Positions 42,527-50,487 of a DNA stretch of 64,000 bases are shown piece by piece. Within the stretch, counting starts at the first letter, position 1; each line of letters opens with the position of its first letter. Position numbers and translations under genes: made by a program. Source of the stretch: Faecalicatena orotica (lineage in GTDB: Bacteria; Bacillota; Clostridia; Lachnospirales; Lachnospiraceae); NCBI RefSeq assembly GCF_003149245.1, contig NZ_QGDL01000001.1:62001-126000 (forward strand), given 5' to 3'. A model generated the notes under the pieces. It had not been told where the DNA came from. It worked only from the letters and a program-made list of their open reading frames with translations, and made no database searches.

Positions 42527-43405
42527 ATGATAAAAAGCATGACAGGTTTCGGCAGGTGTGAGGTTTTAAAGGAATCCAGAAAGTTTACGGTGGAGCTGAA
42601 AAGTGTGAACCACAGATATCTGGATGTGAATATCCGCATGCCAAAGAAGCTTAACTTTTTTGAAACATCAATCCGTACGCTGCTGAAACAGTACGCGAAC
42701 AGAGGGAAAGTGGATATTTTTATTACTTATGAGGATACGTCTGAAAGCCAGGTATCTCTCAAATACAATGCTTCACTGGCGGCAGAATACATGAAGTATT
42801 TTAAACAGATGGAAGAAGAGTTTGGTCTGGAGAACGATATACGTGTCTCTGCCTTGTCCCGTTATCCCGAGGTTATCACGATGGAAGAACAGTGTGAGGA
42901 TGAGGAAGAACTCTGGAATGGGCTGAAAGAGGCTTTGGAAGGTGCATTTGCACAGTTTGTGGAGACAAGGAAGACGGAGGGGCAGAACCTGAAGCAGGAC
43001 ATTCTTGAGAAGCTGACAGGGATGGAGAAGCTGGTTGCTTTTATCGAAGAACGTTCCCCTGAGATCATAGCCCAGTACCGCGCCAGGCTGGAAGAAAAAG
43101 TGGGAGAGCTGCTTAAGGATACCCAGATGGAGGAAAGCCGCATTGCTGCGGAAGTCATCCTGTTTGCAGATAAGATCTGCACAGATGAGGAAGTGGTCCG
43201 TTTAAAGAGCCATATCAGTCATATGAGGGACACGCTGGAAGAAAAGGAAGGGATCGGAAGAAAGCTGGATTTCATTGCCCAGGAGATGAACCGTGAGGCG
43301 AATACGATCCTGTCCAAGGCAAACGATCTGGAGGTTTCCAACTGTGCCATCAGCCTGAAGACAGAGATAGAAAAAGTCAGGGAGCAGATACAGAACATAG
43401 AATAA
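42527..43405 (+). CDS. yicC: YicC/YloC family endoribonuclease
   Basis: The 292-residue protein belongs to the YicC/YloC family. YicC cuts RNA in E. coli and is linked to RyhB degradation; the Gram-positive role is less clear. Features include the start MIKSMTGFGRCEV, KSVNHRYLDVNIRMPK near residue 25, ESRIAAEVILFADK near 203 and the strongly conserved end GRKLDFIAQEMNREANTILSK. It starts the conserved yicC-gmk-rpoZ cluster. AAAGGA precedes the ATG. Confidence 0.93.
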   Translation: MIKSMTGFGRCEVLKESRKFTVELKSVNHRYLDVNIRMPKKLNFFETSIRTLLKQYANRGKVDIFITYEDTSESQVSLKYNASLAAEYMKYFKQMEEEFGLENDIRVSALSRYPEVITMEEQCEDEEELWNGLKEALEGAFAQFVETRKTEGQNLKQDILEKLTGMEKLVAFIEERSPEIIAQYRARLEEKVGELLKDTQMEESRIAAEVILFADKICTDEEVVRLKSHISHMRDTLEEKEGIGRKLDFIAQEMNREANTILSKANDLEVSNCAISLKTEIEKVREQIQNIE

Positions 43406-43442
43406 GTAACATAAAATATAGAACAGGTAAAGGATGTCTGAG

Positions 43443-44081
43443 ATGAATAGAAGAGGAATTCTGATCGTCGTGTCCGGATTTTCCGGTTCCGGCAAGGGAA
43501 CTTTAATGAAGGAACTGTTGGGCCGCTATAAGGAGACATATGCGCTTTCTATCTCCGCAACAACACGTTCTCCAAGGGAAGGAGAAGTGGACGGAAGGGA
43601 ATATTTTTTCAAAACCCGGGAAGAATTTGAAAAAATGATTGCGAAAGATGAACTGATAGAGTATGCTAGGTATGTGGAAAATTATTACGGAACCCCGCGT
43701 GAATATGTGGAGAAGCAGTTAGAAGCAGGTAAGGACGTCATTCTGGAGATTGAGATACAGGGCGCCCTGAAGGTAAAGGAGGCATTTCCGGACACACTGC
43801 TTTTGTTTGTCACACCTCCGTCGGCAGAAGAGCTTAAGAAGCGTCTTGTCGGAAGGGGCACGGAGACAATGGAGGTCATTGAATCCCGGATGAAGCGCGC
43901 AGTAGAAGAAGCCGAAGGCATGGACAGATACGATTATCTGATAATCAATGATGAACTGGAGGTCTGCACGGAGCAGATGCATACTATTATCCAGAGTGAA
44001 CATCACAGAAGTTTTCGTAATACAGGATTTATGAAAGAAATTAAAGCTGATTTGGACAGAAGTTTGAAAGGAGAATCATAA
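43443..44081 (+). CDS. gmk: guanylate kinase
   Basis: Guanylate kinase phosphorylates GMP to GDP. The 212-residue protein shows P-loop SGFSGSGKGTLM near residue 11, the GMP-binding SATTRSPREGEVDGREYFF near 39, and YGTPREYVEKQL near 80. LEIEIQGALKVK follows near 99. I prefer the ATG at 43443, because AAGGA sits about 9 nt upstream; the ATG at 43434 is too close to that site. rpoZ follows 3 nt after the stop, as in many Firmicutes. Confidence 0.95.
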   Translation: MNRRGILIVVSGFSGSGKGTLMKELLGRYKETYALSISATTRSPREGEVDGREYFFKTREEFEKMIAKDELIEYARYVENYYGTPREYVEKQLEAGKDVILEIEIQGALKVKEAFPDTLLLFVTPPSAEELKKRLVGRGTETMEVIESRMKRAVEEAEGMDRYDYLIINDELEVCTEQMHTIIQSEHHRSFRNTGFMKEIKADLDRSLKGES

Positions 44082-44084
44082 GAT

Positions 44085-44330
44085 ATGTTACATCCATCTT
44101 ACACAGACTTAATGCAGGTCGTTAACAAAGACGTAGAGGAAGGCGAGACAAAGATCGTCAACAGCCGCTACTCTATTGTACTGGCAACATCAAAAAGGGC
44201 AAGACAGCTGATCGACGGTGAACTGCCTCTTGTAAATGCAAAGAATGGCGAGAAGCCGCTTTCAACTGCTATTGAAGAACTGAATGAAGGCAAGCTGAAG
44301 ATTATCGCTGAGAATGCAGAAGAAGAATAG
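44085..44330 (+). CDS. rpoZ: RNA polymerase omega subunit
   Basis: Omega helps RNA polymerase assembly and can mediate ppGpp response in some bacteria. The 81-residue protein carries the family core VNSRYSIVLATSKRARQL and ends in acidic residues. The position after gmk, 3 nt away, is the standard Firmicutes arrangement. rimO follows 59 nt downstream. Confidence 0.94.
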   Translation: MLHPSYTDLMQVVNKDVEEGETKIVNSRYSIVLATSKRARQLIDGELPLVNAKNGEKPLSTAIEELNEGKLKIIAENAEEE

Positions 44331-44389
44331 TAAAGAAAAGGAGGCAGATGCGCTTAGAGTATCTGCCTTTTAAAAATCTGGGAGGTTTT

Positions 44390-45712
44390 ATGAAGATACT
44401 TTTTATTTCTCTGGGATGCGACAAGAACCTGGTGGATACCGAGGTTATGCTGGGGCTTCTGGCATCAAGAGGATATCAGATGACAGATGATGAGACAGAA
44501 GCAGATATCATTGTTATCAATACATGCTGTTTCATCCATGATGCCAAGGAGGAGAGTATTCAGAATATTCTTGATATGGCAGAATATAAGAAAGAAGGAA
44601 ACTTAAAGGCTCTGATTGTGACCGGGTGTCTGGCAGAACGCTATCGTCAGGAGATACTGGATGAGATTCCTGAAGTGGATGCCGTGCTGGGGACGACAGC
44701 CTATGACAAGATTCTGGATGCTGTAGATGAGGCTTTAGCTGGGCATCATGTAGTAACGATGGAAGATATCAACGCTCTTCCAGACGTGACGCAAAACCGT
44801 CTGGTAACGACAGGGGGACATTATGCATACCTGAAGATTGCAGAGGGATGTGATAAACACTGTACCTACTGCATCATCCCGAAGATCCGGGGGAACTTCC
44901 GGAGTGTACCGATGGAGCGCCTGATCAAGGAGGCGGAATATCTTGCCGGGCAGGGGGTAAAGGAACTGATCCTCGTAGCGCAGGAGACCACGCTTTATGG
45001 AAAGGACCTTTATGGAGAGAAGAGGCTGCACCTGCTTTTGAAAGAGCTGTGCAGAATTAGTGGAATTCAGTGGATCAGGATTCTGTACTGTTATCCGGAA
45101 GAGATTACGGATGAACTGATTCAGGTAATGAAGGAAGAAAAGAAGATCTGCCATTATCTGGATCTGCCAATCCAGCATGCCAGTGACGATATCCTGAAGC
45201 GCATGGGAAGAAGGACGTCAAAGCAGGAACTTAAGGATATTATCGGCAGACTGAGACGGGAGATCCCGGACATCTGCCTGCGTACAACGCTGATCACCGG
45301 CTTTCCGGGAGAGACGCAGGAGCAGCATGACGAATTGCTTGATTTTGTAGATGAGATGGAATTTGACCGTCTGGGCGTGTTCACTTACTCACCGGAGGAG
45401 GATACCCCGGCAGCTTCGATGCCGGACCAGATTGACGAGGAAGTGAAGCAGGAACGTCAGGCAGACCTGATGGAGCTTCAGCAGGAGATCGCGTTTGATA
45501 ATGCCCAAAACATGGTCGGCAGGGAAGTACTGGTTATGATAGAAGGAAAAGTGGCAGACGAGAATGCCTACGTCGGCAGGACTTACCGGGATGCCCCGAA
45601 TGTAGACGGACTAATCTTTGTAAATACAGACGAAGTACTTGTGTCCGGGGATTTTGCAAAAGTCAAAGTAACCGGGGCAGTAGACTATGATCTGATAGGA
45701 GGACTTGTGTAA
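44390..45712 (+). CDS. rimO: ribosomal protein S12 methylthiotransferase RimO
   Basis: RimO is a radical-SAM enzyme that methylthiolates an aspartate of ribosomal protein S12. The 440-residue protein has an N-terminal UPF0004 domain (FISLGCDKNLVDTEVML, then INTCCFIHDAKEES). The radical-SAM cluster motif CDKHCTYCIIPKIRG is near residue 153. A TRAM domain forms the C-terminus, with GDFAKVKVTGAVDYDLIG at the end. The start at 44390 follows GGGAGG; a start at 44348 lacks a site. Its stop overlaps the pgsA start (TAATG). Confidence 0.95.
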   Translation: MKILFISLGCDKNLVDTEVMLGLLASRGYQMTDDETEADIIVINTCCFIHDAKEESIQNILDMAEYKKEGNLKALIVTGCLAERYRQEILDEIPEVDAVLGTTAYDKILDAVDEALAGHHVVTMEDINALPDVTQNRLVTTGGHYAYLKIAEGCDKHCTYCIIPKIRGNFRSVPMERLIKEAEYLAGQGVKELILVAQETTLYGKDLYGEKRLHLLLKELCRISGIQWIRILYCYPEEITDELIQVMKEEKKICHYLDLPIQHASDDILKRMGRRTSKQELKDIIGRLRREIPDICLRTTLITGFPGETQEQHDELLDFVDEMEFDRLGVFTYSPEEDTPAASMPDQIDEEVKQERQADLMELQQEIAFDNAQNMVGREVLVMIEGKVADENAYVGRTYRDAPNVDGLIFVNTDEVLVSGDFAKVKVTGAVDYDLIGGLV

Positions 45713-46254
45713 TGAATTTACCAAATAAGCTTACAATATTAAGAGTCATTATGGTGCCGTTTTTTGTATTGTTCATGCTTACTGATATCGGGGGCAGTGC
45801 AAATAAATGGATTGCACTTGTGCTCTTTGTGATTGCCAGTCTGACAGACCTTTTGGACGGGAAGATTGCAAGAAAGTACAATCTTGTGACAAATTTCGGG
45901 AAGTTTATGGACCCTCTTGCTGACAAGCTTTTAGTCTGCTCTGCAATGATCTGCCTGATTGAGATGAATAAGCTCTCAGCATGGATTGTAATCGTGATCA
46001 TCAGCAGGGAGTTTATTATCAGCGGATTCAGACTTGTAGCGTCTGATAACGGGGTTGTAATCGCAGCCAGCTACTGGGGGAAGTTCAAGACTGTTTTCCA
46101 GATGGCAATGATTATCGTGCTGATCGCAGATCTGGGAGGTATGTTTGCTGTAATCGGAGATATCCTTGTATGGATTGCACTTGCACTTACTGTGATTTCC
46201 CTGATAGACTATGTGGTAAAGAACAAACAGGTTCTGACACAGGGAGGGATGTAA
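45712..46254 (+). CDS. pgsA: CDP-diacylglycerol--glycerol-3-phosphate 3-phosphatidyltransferase
   Basis: This membrane enzyme makes phosphatidylglycerol phosphate, the first step toward anionic lipids. The 180-residue protein starts MNLPNKLTILRVIMVPFF. It has the CDP-alcohol phosphotransferase motif DGKIARKYNLVTNFGKFMDPLAD near residue 48. About four membrane helices are visible. The start overlaps the rimO stop by one base. Its substrate glycerol 3-phosphate could come from GpsA (22627). Confidence 0.95.
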   Translation: MNLPNKLTILRVIMVPFFVLFMLTDIGGSANKWIALVLFVIASLTDLLDGKIARKYNLVTNFGKFMDPLADKLLVCSAMICLIEMNKLSAWIVIVIISREFIISGFRLVASDNGVVIAASYWGKFKTVFQMAMIIVLIADLGGMFAVIGDILVWIALALTVISLIDYVVKNKQVLTQGGM

Positions 46255-46257
46255 AAG

Positions 46258-46773
46258 ATGTATCCGGAGTGGGTATTGAATAAAAAAGAAGCGGATGAGG
46301 CGAGCCTTGAGGAACGCCTTGTTGCAATGCTGGCCGGCAGGGGACTTACCATTACTACAGCAGAATCCTGTACCGGCGGCCTGATCGCCGGGACACTGGT
46401 GAACGTGTCCGGTGCCTCTGACGTGCTGAATGAAGGATATGTGACCTATTCCAATGAGGCAAAGGAGCGGCTTGTCGGGGTAAAACACGAGACGCTTGAG
46501 ACATACGGGGCTGTCAGTGAACAGACTGCGGCAGAGATGGCCAGGGGAGCTGCGAAGGCAGCACATGCGGATGTGGCTTTAAGTGCTACCGGAATTGCCG
46601 GACCGGGCGGCGGGACTGAGGAAAAGCCGGTCGGGCTGGTGTATATCGGATGTTATGCCCTGGGAAAGACAAAAGTGTTAAAATGCCAGTTTACGGGAAC
46701 CAGAATGGAGAACCGGATGCAGACGGTGGAAGATGCCCTGACTCTGGCGGTTGAACAGCTAGAAGGCTGCTGA
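46258..46773 (+). CDS. pncC: CinA C-terminal domain protein (nicotinamide-nucleotide amidase)
   Basis: The 171-residue protein is the CinA C-terminal domain, which hydrolyses nicotinamide mononucleotide to nicotinate mononucleotide in the pyridine nucleotide cycle. The family pattern is clear: AESCTGGLIAGTLVNVSGAS near residue 37, EGYVTYSNEAKERLVGV, GAVSEQTAAEMA and SATGIAGPGGGTEEKPVG near 103. It stands alone, without the N-terminal molybdopterin-like domain of full-length CinA. It starts 3 nt after pgsA; a terminator follows. Confidence 0.9.
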   Translation: MYPEWVLNKKEADEASLEERLVAMLAGRGLTITTAESCTGGLIAGTLVNVSGASDVLNEGYVTYSNEAKERLVGVKHETLETYGAVSEQTAAEMARGAAKAAHADVALSATGIAGPGGGTEEKPVGLVYIGCYALGKTKVLKCQFTGTRMENRMQTVEDALTLAVEQLEGC

Positions 46774-46799
46774 CAGCAGATAGAATATTATAGAAAGAA

Positions 46800-46866
46800 A
46801 AAAGACTTCTGAGTTACCATTAACCGGGCTTGCCAGCCTGGCTTCTGTAAACAGGAGTCTTTTATT
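46800..46866 (+). terminator. branched terminator after pncC
   Basis: AAAAGACT and CTG (46800-46811) pair with CAG and AGTCTTTT (46852-46863). A nested GGCT/AGCC hairpin lies in between (about 46827-46839). The downstream stem ends in a T run. The extra inner hairpin is unusual for a plain terminator. Confidence 0.75.
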
Positions 46867-47241
46867 GTACCAGTTTTCTGATTTCACATAAATTCCATAT
46901 AACTTTTAAGGTTCGTCTAAAGTAACGTATTTATACTGTCATGGAAATATAAAATAAGCAAGGAGAATTGGCAGTTAAGTATGAGGACAGGTAAATATGG
47001 AAGAAGAGTCGGCTGAGGCAGTGATACAGTCTATTTCCGGGGAAGTTTATCAGTACTTAAATGGTGGAGAGTAGCTGGAAACTAAAATTGTCTTATAAAT
47101 ATGACACATGTCAGGCGAAACTTGTATAATCTTACAATTGACGAAAGTCGAAAATTGTGCGAAAATATCTCATATACGGCGTTAAATAAATATCAAGCGC
47201 CTATAGGAAGAAAATCATACATATTTGAAAGGAGTTTTAAC
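46867..47241 (+). other. long upstream region of the NifU-like gene with promoter and structured leader
   Basis: No confident gene lies in these 375 nt. A 25-codon frame at 46997-47074 has only a weak ribosome site. ATGACA at 47101-47106 and TATAAT at 47125-47130, 18 nt apart, form a good promoter. The leader of about 105 nt contains a hairpin with ACAATT (47135-47140), GAC, a GAAA tetraloop, GTC and AATTGT. A second GGCG/CGCC stem follows. Confidence 0.55.
47101..47130 (+). promoter_or_regulatory. promoter of the NifU-like / GGGtGRT pair
   Basis: ATGACA at 47101-47106 and TATAAT at 47125-47130 are spaced by 18 nt. It lies about 112 nt upstream of the start codon at 47242. Confidence 0.65.
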
Positions 47242-47934
47242 ATGATTTATTCACATGAAGTAGAAATGATGTGTCCGGTAGCTCAGGGTGCAAATCACGG
47301 ACCAGCTCCAATTCCGGAAGAAGCAAAATGGGTACAGGCTAAAGAGGTTAAAGATATTTCTGGATTAACACATGGTGTAGGCTGGTGTGCTCCTCAGCAG
47401 GGTACATGCAAGCTGACACTGAATGTTAAAGAAGGTATCATTCAGGAAGCACTGGTTGAGACAATCGGATGTTCAGGAATGACACATTCAGCAGCTATGG
47501 CATCAGAGATCCTTCCGGGAAAGACTATTCTGGAGGCACTGAACACAGACCTTGTCTGTGATGCTATCAATACAGCAATGAGAGAACTCTTCTTACAGAT
47601 TGTATACGGAAGAACACAGAGTGCATTCTCTGAAGACGGACTTCCTATCGGCGCAGGTCTGGAAGATTTAGGAAAGGGACTTCGTTCACAGGTTGGTACA
47701 ATGTACGGAACACTGGCAAAAGGTCCTCGTTACCTGGAGATGGCAGAAGGATATGTAACAGGAATCGCTCTGGATGAGAACGATGAGATCATCGGATACC
47801 AGTTCGTAAGCCTCGGCAAATTAACAGACTTTATCAAAGCAGGCGATACACCGAATGATGCATGGGAAAAAGCAAAAGGCCAGTACGGACGTGTTGCTGA
47901 TGCAGCTAAGATTATCGACCCACGTAAAGAATAA
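47242..47934 (+). CDS. NifU-like iron-sulfur scaffold family protein
   Basis: The 230-residue protein resembles NifU N-terminal-type scaffold proteins that pair with the GGGtGRT protein in Lachnospiraceae and other Clostridia. Cysteines that might bind metal occur in GVGWCAPQQGTCKL near residue 47 and IGCSGMTHSA near 73. The middle, MRELFLQIVYGRTQSAF, and the end GRVADAAKIIDPRKE are typical of the pair, not of plain NifU. AAAGGAG precedes the ATG at 47242. Codon use is strongly biased to preferred codons, suggesting high expression. The role is not known. Confidence 0.82.
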   Translation: MIYSHEVEMMCPVAQGANHGPAPIPEEAKWVQAKEVKDISGLTHGVGWCAPQQGTCKLTLNVKEGIIQEALVETIGCSGMTHSAAMASEILPGKTILEALNTDLVCDAINTAMRELFLQIVYGRTQSAFSEDGLPIGAGLEDLGKGLRSQVGTMYGTLAKGPRYLEMAEGYVTGIALDENDEIIGYQFVSLGKLTDFIKAGDTPNDAWEKAKGQYGRVADAAKIIDPRKE

Positions 47935-47969
47935 CAGGTAACGTTAAAATAAATCAGGAGGACAATTAA

Positions 47970-48980
47970 ATGGCTTTATTTGAATCATATGAAAGAAGAA
48001 TTGATAAAATCAATGAAGTATTAAACAGCTATGGCATTGCTTCTATCGAAGAGGCAGAGAAGATCACAAAGGATGCCGGACTTGATGTTTACAATCAGGT
48101 AAAGAGCATCCAGCCAATCTGTTTTGAAAATGCCTGCTGGGCATACATTGTAGGTGCGGCAATCGCAATCAAAAAAGACTGCAGGACAGCAGCGGAAGCA
48201 GCAGCAGCAATCGGAGAAGGACTTCAGTCTTTCTGTATTCCGGGTTCTGTAGCTGACCAGCGTAAAGTAGGTCTTGGACATGGTAACTTAGGAAAAATGC
48301 TTCTGGAAGAAGACACAGACTGCTTCGCATTCCTGGCAGGACATGAATCTTTTGCAGCAGCAGAAGGTGCCATTGGTATCGCTGAGAAAGCAAACAAAGT
48401 CCGTAAAAAACCTCTGCGTGTAATCCTGAACGGTCTTGGAAAAGATGCAGCAAAGATTATCTCCAGAATTAACGGATTTACATATGTACAGACAGAGTAT
48501 GACTACTATACAGGAGAACTGAAAGAAGTTCAGAGAACTGCTTATTCAGAAGGCCTCCGTGCAAAAGTTAACTGCTACGGTGCAAATGATGTACGTGAAG
48601 GTGTTGCAATCATGCACAGTGAAGGCGTAGACGTATCTATTACAGGAAACTCTACAAACCCGACACGTTTCCAGCACCCGGTTGCAGGTACATACAAGAA
48701 AGAATGTATCGAGCAGGGTAAAAAGTACTTCTCAGTAGCATCAGGCGGTGGTACAGGACGTACACTTCACCCGGATAACATGGCTGCAGGACCGGCTTCT
48801 TATGGTATGACAGATACTCTGGGACGTATGCATTCAGATGCACAGTTCGCAGGATCTTCATCTGTACCGGCTCACGTAGAGATGATGGGACTGATCGGCG
48901 CAGGCAACAACCCGATGGTTGGTATGACTGTTGCTGTTGCAGTAGGCATTGAGGAAGCAGCAAAGGCTGGAAAGTTCTAG
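47970..48980 (+). CDS. GGGtGRT protein
   Basis: This 336-residue protein carries the family name motif, SGGGTGRTLHPDNM, near residue 258. A Gly-rich end MMGLIGAGNNPMVGMTVAVAV follows. Other landmarks are GLGHGNLGKMLLEEDTDCF near 92 and YGANDVREGVAIMHSEG near 203. It is always seen with a NifU-like neighbour such as the gene 35 nt upstream. No catalytic function has been assigned to the family, as far as I know. AGGAGG precedes the ATG; a terminator follows. High-expression codon use suggests an abundant protein. Confidence 0.88.
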   Translation: MALFESYERRIDKINEVLNSYGIASIEEAEKITKDAGLDVYNQVKSIQPICFENACWAYIVGAAIAIKKDCRTAAEAAAAIGEGLQSFCIPGSVADQRKVGLGHGNLGKMLLEEDTDCFAFLAGHESFAAAEGAIGIAEKANKVRKKPLRVILNGLGKDAAKIISRINGFTYVQTEYDYYTGELKEVQRTAYSEGLRAKVNCYGANDVREGVAIMHSEGVDVSITGNSTNPTRFQHPVAGTYKKECIEQGKKYFSVASGGGTGRTLHPDNMAAGPASYGMTDTLGRMHSDAQFAGSSSVPAHVEMMGLIGAGNNPMVGMTVAVAVGIEEAAKAGKF

Positions 48981-49005
48981 GAAGATAATTTAAATATTTT
49001 TTGAG

Positions 49006-49040
49006 AACCGCGCTAACTGTTTATGGTTGGTGCGGTTTTT
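49006..49040 (+). terminator. terminator after GGGtGRT gene
   Basis: AACCGC (49006-49011) pairs with GCGGTT (49032-49037), with an inner AAC/GTT pairing, followed by TTT. Confidence 0.75.
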
Positions 49041-49079
49041 GAGAATATGAGTTGTTACTGGTTTTTAGGAGGTACTAAA

Positions 49080-49409
49080 ATGACAGTTGAAAGAATAGAA
49101 AATATGTGCGGCGGAGAGGGCCATGTAATCATCAAAAGAATATTGGGTGAAAAAGAATTAAACGGAAAATGCGGCCTGTATGCCGAAGTTACGCTGGAAC
49201 CGGGATGTACGCTGGGCTATCATGAGCACCACGCAGAGAGTGAGACATACTATATACTCTCGGGTGAAGGTGTATATAACGACAATGGAAACGAAAGAAG
49301 TGTGAAGTCGGGAGATGTTACCTTTACCCCGGATAACTGCGGACACGGGCTGGTTAATACAGGGCTGGAGAATCTGGTATTTATGGCACTGATTATTAAG
49401 GATAATTAA
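49080..49409 (+). CDS. cupin domain protein
   Basis: The 109-residue protein is a single small beta-barrel cupin. The metal-site pattern is present: GYHEHHAESETYYILSGEG near residue 43 and the second His of TPDNCGHGLVNTG near 85. Such proteins range from sugar isomerases to sensors; the ligand is not readable from sequence. TTAGGAGG precedes the ATG at 49080. It stands alone between two terminators. Confidence 0.87.
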   Translation: MTVERIENMCGGEGHVIIKRILGEKELNGKCGLYAEVTLEPGCTLGYHEHHAESETYYILSGEGVYNDNGNERSVKSGDVTFTPDNCGHGLVNTGLENLVFMALIIKDN

Positions 49410-49424
49410 ATCAATATAAAAAGA

Positions 49425-49479
49425 GCGGGTGCTGCGAAATAGACGAGTAATTCATCTATGGAGCAGCGCCCGTTTTTTA
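49425..49479. terminator. bidirectional terminator after cupin gene
   Basis: CGGGTGCTGC (49426-49435) pairs with GCAGCGCCCG (49463-49472) with one G-U, followed by six T. It separates the converging cupin and acidic membrane protein genes. Confidence 0.8.
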
Positions 49480-50295
49480 ACTCATATGTCTTCGTACCAG
49501 ACAGGAAACAGCACCCGCCAGGCATAATCCAAGTAATACGTTATGAAGTGAACCGAATACATCAAGGGCACCTTTTATTCCATTCAAGATCTCATAAGAA
49601 CCCAGAGTATCCGGCAGGAAGGAACAGAGCAGGAAGGAAAGATAAGAGGCTATATAGATAAAAATGAAGGAAAACAGGCCTCTTCCGGTATCTTCCCGGT
49701 AGACTTTCCGCCCCTCGCGTATTCTCATTTTTGTTAATGACCAGAAAAAGGAGATCAGCTCGAACAGCAGGAAAACGGCTGCTACCGCCGCATATGCGGC
49801 CAGTGCAAAGTTCTTTTCCGTTAAGATATTCTGCGGGTCCCCGTAAGGTGCGGCCCCCCTCCAGAAATTATAGGCAAGGACGCCAAACGTACCTGCCATG
49901 ATCAGAACGGAAATAATTCTGACAACAGAGCGGGCTACGCGATAGATTGCTTTTGTACCGTATTTAGCTGTCTTTTTGACAGGCGAGAGCAGCCGGCCGG
50001 AAGATTTGCGCCTTGCACGTTTTCTTCTGGGGGAATCGTGGTCGTACTGATAATCATTACTGTCGTAATCGTCATCATCATACAGGTTGTCTTCATAGTC
50101 ATCACCATACAGGTCGTCTTCATAGTCATCATCGTAATCGCTGTCATATTCATCCGTGTCAACGGCCACTGTTTTATTGACTGTATCACCAGACACAGGT
50201 TTCGTATCAAAGCTATATGAAAAGGGAATTTCTTCTTCGTAGGTTACTTCAAAATCATCATCAAAAATAGTAGCACCGTTTTTGGTAGTACTCAT
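49477..50295 (-). CDS. membrane protein with Asp/Tyr-rich tail, unknown function
   Basis: The 272-residue protein has two parts. The first 100 residues are hydrophilic and contain a run of acidic Asp/Tyr units (YDSDYDDDYEDDLYGDDYED and similar, about residues 50-83). A basic patch, PRRKRARRKSSGR, follows. The second part has about four membrane helices. No family is recognised. The start is the ATG at 50295, with GAGGAGG upstream; a TTG one codon earlier is less likely. It is alone, opposite the MATE gene. Acidic-then-basic composition at the membrane could bind cations, polyamines or nucleic acid; this is speculation. Confidence 0.75.
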   Translation of the reverse strand: MSTTKNGATIFDDDFEVTYEEEIPFSYSFDTKPVSGDTVNKTVAVDTDEYDSDYDDDYEDDLYGDDYEDNLYDDDDYDSNDYQYDHDSPRRKRARRKSSGRLLSPVKKTAKYGTKAIYRVARSVVRIISVLIMAGTFGVLAYNFWRGAAPYGDPQNILTEKNFALAAYAAVAAVFLLFELISFFWSLTKMRIREGRKVYREDTGRGLFSFIFIYIASYLSFLLCSFLPDTLGSYEILNGIKGALDVFGSLHNVLLGLCLAGAVSCLVRRHMS

Positions 50296-50487
50296 CAAAC
50301 TCCTCCTCGAATTGAATCTAACAAAATATATCTATCCACTTTAGGTATGGTATAACTTTTTCTTAATATACTCAAGGGCAAACACAAAAAATTCATAAAG
50401 TCCTAAGATTTCTTTTATATTTTTATGAAAAGTGTTAGAATAAAAAAGTGTTGCGATCATGAGAAAAAAGAAGCAGGAGTGATAGAT

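Noticed and set aside
46997-47074. A 25-codon small open frame ahead of the NifU-like gene
   Set aside because: The ribosome site is weak and it lies upstream of the predicted promoter; nothing similar is recognised. It cannot be excluded as a gene remnant.
50040-50160. CRISPR-like or tandem DNA repeat
   Set aside because: The repetition is the coding sequence of Asp/Tyr-rich residues in the minus-strand membrane protein, without regular spacers.
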